15,858 nt of DNA, taken from JBBTSB01 sp964355775 (GTDB taxonomy: Bacteria; Patescibacteriota; Minisyncoccia; 2-02-FULL-40-12; IGHO2-01-FULL-4-A). Below are positions 9,258 to 15,071 of the stretch, in pieces. The DNA lies in assembly GCA_964355775.1 (NCBI GenBank), contig CAYHEP010000022.1, positions 1 to 15,858 on the forward strand, read 5' to 3'. The translations under genes were made by a program, and so were the position numbers. Every line of letters starts with the position of its first letter. Within the stretch, counting starts at the first letter, position 1. The notes under the pieces are model-generated. The model had not been told where the DNA came from and did not search any database. It worked only from the letters and a program-made list of their open reading frames with translations.

Positions 9258-9963
9258 ACGCATCGCTTTTGTTTTGCTCGGTATTGTTGTTGTCGTTTTT
9301 GTATTTTGGAAATACCACTATCGTACCCGATATGTGTTTGTACCCAATGACATCAAAGTTACTATTCCCGAAGGCACCAATATTGCCGATATAGAACGTT
9401 TAATCTCAAAATCCGGAGTAACTTTGCGCGACAGATTGCTCACAAAAGAAAATCTTGCATTAGAGGGGACGCTTTTTCCAGATACATATCGTTTTGATCG
9501 AGATAGCACAGTTGAAGATGTCATCATCCGTATGCAAGCGGTGGGTGAAATCACTAAGTCGCTCATTATCGCTTCGCTGTTGGAAAAAGAAGTCCGTACC
9601 ACCGGCGATATGGCTATGGTGGCAGGTATCATCCAAAAACGCCTAGGCGCAGGCATGGCATTACAGATCGATGCTACGGTTGCTTATGGTGCTTGTTTGC
9701 CAAAATTTGAACGGGGAGAATATTGTGATGTGTCAAAAATAAATATTGTTGATAACATAAAGCGTGATTCGGCGTATAATACGTATGCGCGTACTGGTTT
9801 GCCTGATGGTCCGATAACAAACCCGGGCAAGATGGCAATCAATGCGGCACTGCATCCGGTACAAAGCGCGTATTGGTATTATTTGAGCAAGCCTGATGGT
9901 ACGACCGTTTTTTCACGAACCCTTGAAGAACACAACAAAGCAAAAGCGAAATATCTGCGCTAG
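9247..9963 (+). CDS. mltG: minimal endolytic transglycosylase MltG (YceG-like)
   Basis: 238 residues with an N-terminal membrane anchor (about 6-22). Family motifs in order: IPEGTNIADIERL (40-52), LEGTLFPDTYRF (72-83), ASLLEKE (109-115, with Glu113 the expected catalytic acid equivalent to that of E. coli MltG), LQIDATVAYG (139-148), NTYARTGLPDGPITNPG (178-194) and TVFSRTLEEHN (220-230). MltG cleaves nascent glycan strands next to the membrane and helps set strand length. The protein is about 100 residues shorter than typical homologues. The segment ahead of FPDTYRF and the stretch between FPDTYRF and EKE are both strongly reduced, but the catalytic half is intact. It starts inside the 3' end of the Wzy-like gene (11-nt overlap) and is itself overlapped by the pilin-like gene, so all three are probably co-translated. 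Confidence 0.9.
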   Translation: MSIRRIAFVLLGIVVVVFVFWKYHYRTRYVFVPNDIKVTIPEGTNIADIERLISKSGVTLRDRLLTKENLALEGTLFPDTYRFDRDSTVEDVIIRMQAVGEITKSLIIASLLEKEVRTTGDMAMVAGIIQKRLGAGMALQIDATVAYGACLPKFERGEYCDVSKINIVDNIKRDSAYNTYARTGLPDGPITNPGKMAINAALHPVQSAYWYYLSKPDGTTVFSRTLEEHNKAKAKYLR

Positions 9964-10702
9964 CATCACGTTTGTGTTGTTGATGATCGGTTTTTTTGTT
10001 ATTGCAAAAAATGTCCACGCGCAGATCGTCATTCCTCGTTTTCAAAATCCCGATACGAATATCGGCGATTTAGTCAAAACACTCTACCAGATTGCTATTG
10101 GGCTCGTCGGCTTTGCGGTGTTCATCCAATTCGTCCACGCAGGATTCACCTATTTTTTGGCGGCTGGAAATGTGGGAGAAACACACAAAGGCAAGGAGAT
10201 CATGCAAAACGCCGTCCTCGGTGCCGTCCTGCTCTTGGCCGCATGGCTGATTTTGAACGTCATTAATCCGGATTTGGTACGAACGGATTTGTTCAGCTTC
10301 CCGAATTTGACTTCCGATTCTCCAATAAGCAAATACGATTCTATATTTCCTGAATTGGGGAAGGATAATACCGTGACGGGTAGAAAAGGAGCAGAAGCCG
10401 GAGATGTTGCTAATGCTAATACAAAAAGAGAATTAGCTAGAATTGCGGCGACTTGTGCATGCCCTGTTTATAGACTAACAATAACTGATGATCCAACTAG
10501 TCAAGAAGTCATGATATTGGATAATCCGGGAATATATGGATATCTTTCGGATTTGCCCGTAAATAGTATTCCCGCAAATCCTTCTGCTACACCTCCTACT
10601 CCCATAACTTATCATTGGTACGATGATCGTGCAAAAATTAACTACTACGGAACTTCTATGAGCGGAGATAGTGATACGATCAAGATTATTATTCCAAAAT
10701 AA
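9896..10702 (+). CDS. TrbC/VirB2-type (T4SS-like) pilin domain protein with unknown C-terminal domain
   Basis: 268 residues from the ATG at 9896. This start gives a classical signal peptide: basic n-region with KNTTKQKR, hydrophobic SITFVLLMIGFFVIA, and cleavage after VHA-Q near residue 42. The cost is a 68-nt overlap with mltG. Internal starts at 9974-9983 would lose the basic part. Two membrane helices follow (about 61-90 and 105-123), separated by GNVGETHKGKEIMQNAVLG and ending in INPDLV, the hallmark layout of the small pilin-like proteins common in CPR genomes. Residues ~130-268 are an extra domain I do not recognise. It contains a CACP motif, a Pro-rich linker (NPSATPPTPIT) and a probably beta-rich end. 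The DNA for this tail looks more AT-rich than the front. It may be a pilus or secretion-apparatus subunit; this is inference. Confidence 0.72.
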   Translation: MVRPFFHEPLKNTTKQKRNICASITFVLLMIGFFVIAKNVHAQIVIPRFQNPDTNIGDLVKTLYQIAIGLVGFAVFIQFVHAGFTYFLAAGNVGETHKGKEIMQNAVLGAVLLLAAWLILNVINPDLVRTDLFSFPNLTSDSPISKYDSIFPELGKDNTVTGRKGAEAGDVANANTKRELARIAATCACPVYRLTITDDPTSQEVMILDNPGIYGYLSDLPVNSIPANPSATPPTPITYHWYDDRAKINYYGTSMSGDSDTIKIIIPK

Positions 10703-10704
10703 AT

Positions 10705-10733
10705 TTGACCTCGCGATCGTTCTTTGCTAGTAT
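10705..10733 (+). promoter_or_regulatory. rplJL promoter (extended -10)
   Basis: TTGACC (10705-10710), a spacer of exactly 17 nt, and TAGTAT (10728-10733) preceded by TGC, an extended -10. The predicted transcription start near 10740 falls right at the beginning of the L10-type leader, which supports both calls. It begins only 3 nt after the stop codon of the pilin-like gene. Confidence 0.8.
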
Positions 10734-10740
10734 GAATTTA

Positions 10741-10840
10741 CCGTAGACAGAGAGCAGTGGATACGCTTACAAATAGCGCATTCGAATAAGTCTCTCAGAG
10801 GCCTGCCCCGCATAGTCCAAAGGGCGAAGTGGGGGTCGTT
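10741..10840 (+). ncRNA. ribosomal protein L10 leader (autoregulatory mRNA element)
   Basis: The segment starts with CCGTAGACAGAGAGCAG and later holds CTCTCAGAGGCCTGCC. This resembles the bacterial L10 leader that is bound by the L10-(L12)n complex and shuts down rplJL when stalk proteins are in excess. The location is right: directly after a strong promoter and upstream of rplJ. The boundaries are approximate; a covariance-model match to the Rfam L10 leader would settle it. Confidence 0.7.
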
Positions 10841-10849
10841 GTGGGTTCT

Positions 10850-10872
10850 ACTGCGGTTAATCGCAGTTTTTT
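10850..10872 (+). terminator. attenuator-like intrinsic hairpin in the rplJL leader
   Basis: ACTGCG (10850-10855), loop gttaat, CGCAGT (10862-10867), followed by a run of six T (10867-10872). It sits between the L10 leader and rplJ, so it would end transcription early. In Bacillus subtilis the L10 complex controls rplJL through transcription attenuation; the same logic is inferred here. Confidence 0.65.
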
Positions 10873-10884
10873 AGTGGATATGAA

Positions 10885-10960
10885 TCCCGTTAGAAGTTAC
10901 CCTAACGGGCGATAATCCACACTATGTTGAACATAACAGTAATCTGTAACTTCTAACGGG
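10885..10960 (+). mobile_element. 76-bp miniature inverted-repeat insert at the rplJ start codon
   Basis: Ends TCCCGTTAGAAG ... CTTCTAACGGG. The inverted ends, extended outward into the flanking bases, make a perfect 17-bp inverted repeat (10884-10900 with 10946-10962). The insert is flanked by the direct repeat ATGAA (10880-10884 and 10961-10965); the right-hand copy supplies the rplJ ATG. A third arm, CTAACGGG (10902-10909), can pair with the left arm. Inside is TATGTTgAACATA (10923-10935). There is no coding capacity. The ends and duplication match those of the tRNA insert at 14962-15071. Interpretation as a transposed element is inference. Confidence 0.6.
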
Positions 10961-11434
10961 ATGAAAACAAAAGCACAAAAACAAGCAAGTCTCAAAGAGA
11001 TCAAGGATAAGCTGGCAAAAGCCAAAGTCACGATTTTCACGTCATTCGCGCAAATAGGCAGCAAGGGATTGAACGTGGCAGGTATGAAGGAATTGCGAAA
11101 AAGCCTTCGACCAGTGGATGGCGAATACGCAGTGGAAAAGAAAACGATATTCAGTCGGGCGATTCCCCAAGAAGTTCCCGGCTCTCTGGGCGTCATGTAC
11201 GGATACGGAGATCCGTATGCGGTTGCAAAGGCGCTGTATCAGTTTTCCAAGAAAAACCCCGTATTGAAGCTCTTCGGAGGTTTGATGGGGGATACGGTAT
11301 TGGACGAAGCGATGGTGATGGAAATGGCAAAAATGCCAACTAAAGAAGTATTAATCGGCCGATTGGTCGGCATGTTGAGCTACCCTATGCGTAGCTTTGC
11401 GGTCGTACTTGATCAAATCGCCAAAACAAAATGA
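10961..11434 (+). CDS. rplJ: 50S ribosomal protein L10
   Basis: 157 residues. It starts MKTKAQKQASLKEIKDKL and carries the L10 core (VTIFTSFAQI, MKELRKSLRP, PVLKLFGGLMG, MPTKEVLIGRLVGML). The length is normal for bacterial L10. L10 anchors the L7/L12 stalk dimers on 23S rRNA and also serves as autorepressor through the upstream leader. The ATG at 10961 lies inside the direct duplication that flanks the 76-bp insert, and no Shine-Dalgarno is visible; upstream reads ...CTAACGGG-ATG. It overlaps rplL by 4 nt (ATGA), the usual translational coupling of the stalk genes. Confidence 0.96.
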   Translation: MKTKAQKQASLKEIKDKLAKAKVTIFTSFAQIGSKGLNVAGMKELRKSLRPVDGEYAVEKKTIFSRAIPQEVPGSLGVMYGYGDPYAVAKALYQFSKKNPVLKLFGGLMGDTVLDEAMVMEMAKMPTKEVLIGRLVGMLSYPMRSFAVVLDQIAKTK

Positions 11435-11808
11435 CCAACGAAGAAATATTAAAACACGTAGAATCTATGACGGTTGCCGATCTCAATGCACTCGTCAAAG
11501 CCTTTGAGGAAAAGTTCGGCGTATCAGCAGCGGCAATGGCCGCCCCGACCGGTAGCGTCGCCGCTGCTGAAGGAGCAGGGGAAGTCGCGGAGGCAAAAGA
11601 TAGCTTCAACGTATTACTCAAAGCTTCGGGCGATATGAAGATTGCCGTCATCAAGGTGGTTCGTGAAGCTACCGGCAAGGGCTTGAAAGAGTCAAAAGAC
11701 CTCGTGGATGCCGCGCCCAAGATGATCAAAGAGGGCCTCAAGAAGGATGAAGCCGATGACCTCAAAGCCAAGCTCGAAGCCGCCGGCGCTACGGTCGAAC
11801 TGCAGTAA
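11431..11808 (+). CDS. rplL: 50S ribosomal protein L7/L12
   Basis: 125 residues. The N-terminal dimerisation helices (about 1-33) are followed by an Ala-rich flexible hinge with AAAMAAPTGSVAAAEGAG. The canonical C-terminal factor-binding domain follows (KIAVIKVVREATGKGLKESK, LVDAAPKMIKEGLKKDEA, KLEAAGATVELQ). It recruits and activates the translational GTPases. Start and order are fixed by the ATGA overlap with rplJ, and an intrinsic terminator follows 18 nt after the stop. Confidence 0.97.
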   Translation: MTNEEILKHVESMTVADLNALVKAFEEKFGVSAAAMAAPTGSVAAAEGAGEVAEAKDSFNVLLKASGDMKIAVIKVVREATGKGLKESKDLVDAAPKMIKEGLKKDEADDLKAKLEAAGATVELQ

Positions 11809-11826
11809 TAATCGGCAATAATTCAG

Positions 11827-11869
11827 CAACAAAAACAACCCAACCGTATTATGAGGGTTGTTTTTGTTG
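11827..11869 (+). terminator. rplJL intrinsic terminator
   Basis: A perfect 15-bp stem (11827-11841 with 11855-11869) and a 13-nt loop. The descending arm, GGGTTGTTTTTGTTG, is itself T-rich and serves as the U-tract. Because the ascending arm is A-rich, it may also work on the opposite strand. Confidence 0.85.
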
Positions 11870-11875
11870 TCCACT

Positions 11876-11911
11876 GTTCTGCCAATACAACGATCGTGGT
11901 ATAATCAGAAC
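11876..11911 (+). repeat. 36-bp palindromic repeat, left copy, containing the promoter of the Cas2-like gene
   Basis: Begins GTTCTG and ends CAGAAC, with ACGATCGT exactly at the centre; 14 of 18 positions pair across the dyad. It ends directly at the ATG (11912). It contains TGG-TATAAT (11897-11905), an extended -10, with a weak TTCTGC -35 at 11877-11882 and a 17-nt spacer. Transcription would begin at about the ATG, giving a leaderless mRNA. A near-copy lies right after the gene's stop codon. A protein bound to this dyad would block the promoter. Confidence 0.8.
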
Positions 11912-12433
11912 ATGGGCGGATATCCAAACTATGGCATCCTTGATGCTCTTATCGAAGGTTTATCGTATGGTTCCCTAAAGTCTGTTGCGAGGGATTTGCT
12001 TTTCGAAAAAGTTTCTCACCGGCATGGTGGCAATAAAACCATGTTTGCTCGCAAGATGTATGATTTGCAGAAAGGAGACTTTCTTCATGTCATAAATCAG
12101 CGCGTAAAACTGACAGAGAAGGGTTGGAAACGTATTGATCTGGAACGAGTTGAGAAGCTTCAATGGGATGAGAAAAAGCGGGACGGTTTCTATCGTTTGA
12201 TCATATTTGATATACCGGAAAAACGACGAGGCGCACGTGATATCTTGCGCGAGAAACTTCGAGAATTCGAATGCCAGCAGATCCAAAAGAGCGTATATGT
12301 GACTATGTATTGTTGCGAGAAAGTGATGCAGGAACTGATTGAGTTATTGCATATCGAGCGCCATGTCCATGTTATCAAAGCAGTACATCTCGGGCATGAC
12401 GACGCGAATGTACGAAAACATTTTAAACAATAG
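11912..12433 (+). CDS. PaaX C-terminal/Cas2-like ferredoxin-fold protein (stand-alone)
   Basis: 173 residues from the ATG at 11912. I prefer this start to one at 11858, which would lie within the rplJL terminator and upstream of the -10 box. The N-terminal ~75 residues look like a winged-helix region (SVARDLLFEKVSHRHGGNKTMFARKMYDLQKGDFL, VKLTEKGWKRI). From about residue 90 comes the segment found in PaaX C-terminal and Cas2-like proteins: FYRLIIFDIPEKRRGARDIL, LREFECQQIQKSVYV, then ELIELLHIERHVHVIKAVH. The first strand ends in the D-I-P expected for this fold. No cas1 or CRISPR array is in view, so CRISPR adaptation is unlikely to be its job. The palindromic repeats on both sides suggest it binds them, either as autorepressor or as an enzyme acting on them. 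Confidence 0.75.
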   Translation: MGGYPNYGILDALIEGLSYGSLKSVARDLLFEKVSHRHGGNKTMFARKMYDLQKGDFLHVINQRVKLTEKGWKRIDLERVEKLQWDEKKRDGFYRLIIFDIPEKRRGARDILREKLREFECQQIQKSVYVTMYCCEKVMQELIELLHIERHVHVIKAVHLGHDDANVRKHFKQ

Positions 12434-12435
12434 TT

Positions 12436-12471
12436 GTTCTGCCAATACAACGATCGTGGTAATAGCAGAAC
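12436..12471 (+). repeat. 36-bp palindromic repeat, right copy
   Basis: Matches 11876-11911 with three changes, all in the stretch that is the -10 box in the left copy (TATAAT becomes TAATAG), so the promoter is lost here. 15 of 18 positions pair across the dyad, with GTTCTGC/GCAGAAC ends. It begins 2 nt after the stop codon at 12431-12433 and lies 8 nt from the end of the convergent gene. It could act as operator, hairpin or recombination end. Confidence 0.8.
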
Positions 12472-12479
12472 ATCGAGTA

Positions 12480-14327
12480 TTAGGGAGCGATACTGATTTT
12501 CCAAACCTTGCCGTCGGTTGAGAGGATCATGACACTGCCACCTGCCCCATCGGATGTCGGGGTCGCAACCATGCTTTTGATTTCGCCGATGGCATCGAGC
12601 TTGTAGGTGGTCGTCAAAGCACCATTAGTCTTGTCGAGGGAATAGAGGCGATGGGTCGCGGGATTGAACACAAAAAGACTTGTCCCTTCGTTTTGCGAGT
12701 AGATTTTGCTTGTAGAATCAATCGGCAAGCCTGTTTCAAACACGCCTTTTCGTTCGCCCTTGAAATATGTGATGATCGAGCCTTTGTCCGCCAATCCATA
12801 GATATTGCCGTCGCCGGCGATCGAAATCAATTGGTCCGTTTTCTCGGTACCCCAATTTGAACGCTTGACCCCGCCAGTCAATGCTCCTCCGTATTTGTAG
12901 ATGTTATTCGCCGACAAAACATACAGGTTGCCATCATACAATGTAGCATCGGCGGCGGTCGCGGGATCCTGAAGTTTGTACGTGATCGCTTTTCCGGTCT
13001 TTGCGTCAACGACGCTCAATAACTCCAAGCCATTGTGCCATGCGGAAGGAAAACCATCCGCTGCAAATGAGAGTACCGATGAGCCGTTGAGGGCAGTCAG
13101 TTGTTCAGGCGTAAGCGTTGCAACCAGGGCAGGCTGTACGGTGCTGGAATGGTCCATGCCATCCAGGGTGCTTTGTAGTTCGTCTCGGATCGGTGCGATT
13201 TTCTTATCTTGAAGAGCGGATATGTTCGCGAGAGTCGAATACAAAAGCGAGCGAGCTTCTTGCGGATTATTTTCAGCGATCTTTGATTGTACCAGCTTGA
13301 GATTGTCTGTAGCTTCCTTGAGTGCAGTCGAGGTCGCGCTTGATCCACCGCCGTTTTTTACAAGCGCTATCACCGTCAACGGTATAATCACTGCGAGAGC
13401 AACGACGATAAAACCTCGGAAACGTTTGTGCGCTGGAAGGCGATTGAGGCCACGTAATCTAGATACTGCGCTCAATAGCGACCCAACAACATTGGGCTTT
13501 TTTGCGACGGACATTTCGGCGCCTACGCCTGCTTGTGATGCGGGAGGACTCACAGGTTTTACCTCCGCTACCTGTAGGGCGGGAGCAACAGCAAGCGATA
13601 TGGATGAAGATTCCGGAACCGCAATGGGTATCTCCTTGATATGTTCAAGCGCGATGTGCATCCCGCAGCAGATGAAATTATCCGTTGAAGACGCGAGCTG
13701 GGCTATTTTGTCTACGAACTGATTCTGTGGTTCTTTGACGAATGTCCCTTGAAGCATTTTTTCCCGGGAGGTGATAGATCGCGACGGGTAGTACGCGAGG
13801 AGCTTATCTCCCGTTTGTAATTTTCCTGAAATGATATTTGAAAATTGTTGTTCGTCTTCTTCGGATTTTTGGAATAAGGAAAGATTGTTGAGGACGTCGA
13901 TATATTCGCCCGAGCGAGCCAGACCTACCTTAAACTTTCCAAGCTTCGAGAGAAGGATTTGATCTCCTGCGATCGCCGCCAATCCAACGTTGAGTTTGAG
14001 CGACTTGTTTTTGAAAAAATCATCAAGCACTTCGTTGAGCTTTTTGAGTGTGTGTTCAAAGGCGGATTTTGGGTCTTGACCTTTTATGGAAAGTTCAGAG
14101 TAGTATTCGCGCTTTGCCAGAGACGAGATGAGACTCACCACATAGCCAAGGTCTTCTTCCTCAAATGTCGCATACCCCAGAACATACAGCGATCCCAGAG
14201 ACCTTTCTTGACTATTACTGCCGGTATACGCCAAAACATCAAAGTGAGTATTGACTCCGTCGACTTTATGGAGTAGTTCTTTAACAACGGGCTTGAGCGT
14301 GATCTTTTCCATGAGTGTTGAATTCAT
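12480..14327 (-). CDS. membrane protein with degenerate PP2C-like N-terminal domain and extracytoplasmic propeller-like domain
   Basis: 615 residues from the first ATG (14327). The next ATG (14312, MEKITLKPV) is the better start, because the predicted -10 box covers the first one; this gives 610 residues. Residues ~25-230 resemble a PP2C-type phosphatase fold (NVGLAAIAGDQILLSKLGK, LQTGDKLLAYYPS), but the metal-binding Asp motifs expected in active enzymes are not visible. A Pro/Ala linker (~235-275) follows, then one membrane helix (~304-324: GFIVVALAVIIPLTVIAL), a probable helical segment (~330-390), and ~410-615 with repeated short beta motifs (LYDGNLYVLS, AGDGNIYGLADKG, ATHRLYSLDK, STDGKVWKISI) like a beta-propeller. 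This layout recurs in CPR bacteria. A sensor or scaffold role is inference. Confidence 0.65.
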   Translation of the reverse strand: MNSTLMEKITLKPVVKELLHKVDGVNTHFDVLAYTGSNSQERSLGSLYVLGYATFEEEDLGYVVSLISSLAKREYYSELSIKGQDPKSAFEHTLKKLNEVLDDFFKNKSLKLNVGLAAIAGDQILLSKLGKFKVGLARSGEYIDVLNNLSLFQKSEEDEQQFSNIISGKLQTGDKLLAYYPSRSITSREKMLQGTFVKEPQNQFVDKIAQLASSTDNFICCGMHIALEHIKEIPIAVPESSSISLAVAPALQVAEVKPVSPPASQAGVGAEMSVAKKPNVVGSLLSAVSRLRGLNRLPAHKRFRGFIVVALAVIIPLTVIALVKNGGGSSATSTALKEATDNLKLVQSKIAENNPQEARSLLYSTLANISALQDKKIAPIRDELQSTLDGMDHSSTVQPALVATLTPEQLTALNGSSVLSFAADGFPSAWHNGLELLSVVDAKTGKAITYKLQDPATAADATLYDGNLYVLSANNIYKYGGALTGGVKRSNWGTEKTDQLISIAGDGNIYGLADKGSIITYFKGERKGVFETGLPIDSTSKIYSQNEGTSLFVFNPATHRLYSLDKTNGALTTTYKLDAIGEIKSMVATPTSDGAGGSVMILSTDGKVWKISIAP

Positions 14328-14354
14328 TGTAGGTTTATTCTATCCACATGTCAA
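14326..14354 (-). promoter_or_regulatory. consensus promoter for the PP2C-like/propeller gene
   Basis: On the minus strand, TTGACA (14354-14349), a spacer of exactly 17 nt, and TACAAT (14331-14326). The -35 box lies across the start of the divergent gene (ATG at 14348), and the -10 covers the first possible ATG (14327). Transcription would begin near 14319, so translation probably starts at the ATG at 14312 with a leader of only a few bases. Confidence 0.75.
14336..14341 (+). promoter_or_regulatory. -10 box candidate for the HTH-nucleotidyltransferase gene
   Basis: TATTCT ends 6 nt before the ATG at 14348, so the mRNA would be leaderless or nearly so. No good -35 is visible. The box lies inside the spacer of the stronger minus-strand promoter, so the two directions should compete. 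Confidence 0.4.
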
Positions 14355-14920
14355 AAAACATCCTCGAAGTGCTGTTTGAGTCAAAAACCAGATTAAAAAT
14401 CCTGAAGTTTTTATATCGTAATTTTCCCCGAATGTATGCTTCCCGAGAAATTATAGCTCATACACAGGAGGATTCATCGTCCGTTCGCAAAGAATTGAAA
14501 AAACTTCAGGAAATTGGACTTGTTGCAGGCAAAAAACAGCTTTATAGCCTGAATCCAGAGTTTGAGTATTTTACCGAGCTTCGCGACTTGATCCTCAAAT
14601 CTCCCGTGTCCGAAAAGCGCGACCTCATTGAACGGATCCATAAACTTGGTAAAATACGGTTGGCGGTTATTTCGGGGATTTTTTTGGACAAAGAGCTCAA
14701 CGATCCGATCGCGGTGGATTTGTTCCTCGTGCATGATTATCTGGACAAGCGCAAGCTGACGCAATTTCTCAAAAACGTCGAGTCCGAAATCGGCACCGAA
14801 GTCCGCTTCGCCACGATGGACAAAGAAGAATTCAAATACCGCAATGCGATGTTTGACCGCTTCGTCCGTGTCCTCTTCGAAGGTCCCCACGAGAAACTGA
14901 TCAACAAGTTGGGGATATAA
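14348..14920 (+). CDS. winged-helix (HTH) protein with nucleotidyltransferase-fold C-terminal domain
   Basis: 190 residues. Residues ~1-70 form a winged helix (LEVLFESKTRLKILKFLYRN, SREIIAHTQEDSSSVRKELKKLQEIGLV, then a short wing KKQLYSLNP). Residues ~95-185 (IRLAVISGIFLDKE, IAVDLFLVHDYLDKRKLTQF, VRFATMDKEEFKYRNAMFDRFV) match the minimal nucleotidyltransferase-like domain found in many CPR regulators of this build. The usual GSxxxG and DxD catalytic signature is not clear: VISGIF and VDLFLV stand in its place. It is therefore probably a regulator or nucleotide sensor rather than an enzyme. It is divergent from the PP2C-like gene across 20 bp, which suggests that it controls that gene. Its stop is 4 nt before the tRNA locus. 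Confidence 0.7.
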   Translation: MSKNILEVLFESKTRLKILKFLYRNFPRMYASREIIAHTQEDSSSVRKELKKLQEIGLVAGKKQLYSLNPEFEYFTELRDLILKSPVSEKRDLIERIHKLGKIRLAVISGIFLDKELNDPIAVDLFLVHDYLDKRKLTQFLKNVESEIGTEVRFATMDKEEFKYRNAMFDRFVRVLFEGPHEKLINKLGI

Positions 14921-14961
14921 AAAAGCGCGCATAGCTCAGCTGGTTAGAGCGTTGCATTCAC

Positions 14962-15071
14962 CCCGTTACAAGTCCTATGGGCTCGTAGCTCAGTGGTAGA
15001 GCGTTCGATTCACATTCGAAAGGTCACAGGTTCGAAACCTGTCGGGCCCACCAATGAGACTTGTAACGGGG
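14962..15071 (+). mobile_element. 110-bp inverted-repeat insert carrying a tRNA gene
   Basis: Perfect 14-bp inverted repeats (14961-14974 with 15058-15071) with ends CCCGTTACAAG ... CTTGTAACGGGG. The insert is flanked by the direct repeat TTCAC (14957-14961, 15072-15076). On the minus strand the ends read CCCCGTTACAAG ... CTTGTAACGGG with flanks GTGAA, the same design as the 76-bp insert at rplJ. The only cargo is an intact tRNA-Val(CAC). There is no room for a transposase or a group I intron core. A non-autonomous mobile element is the simplest reading. Confidence 0.65.
14979..15053 (+). tRNA. tRNA-Val(CAC), intact, nested inside the interrupted tRNA
   Basis: 75 bases including encoded CCA (15051-15053). 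Acceptor GGGCTCG/CGGGCCC pairs with one G-T. The D arm is GCTC...GAGC, the anticodon stem TTCGA/TCGAA, the loop TTCACAT (15009-15015) with CAC at 15011-15013, the variable region AGGTC, the T arm ACAGG-TTCGAAA-CCTGT and the discriminator A. It has the same anticodon and identical anticodon loop as the outer tRNA, but the stems differ and CCA is encoded, so it is not a simple tandem copy. It reads GUG codons. Confidence 0.93.

Noticed and set aside
10884..10962. Integron attC site, because of GTTAG/CTAAC arms
   Set aside because: The arms do not fit the GTTRRRY and RYYYAAC cores in the correct order, and no integrase or cassette array is present.
11431..11434. TGA read as glycine (code of Gracilibacteria/SR1)
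   Set aside because: TGA ends rplJ at the expected length in the classic ATGA overlap with rplL, so the standard code fits.
11858..11911. Upstream start (about 11858) for the Cas2-like protein
   Set aside because: It would begin inside the rplJL terminator and upstream of the -10 box, and the added residues do not look like family sequence.
11876..12471. CRISPR array: 36-bp repeats starting GTT and ending AAC next to a Cas2-like gene
   Set aside because: Only two copies exist, 560 bp apart with a gene between them; there are no spacers, leader or cas1. The repeat is a full-length dyad containing the promoter.
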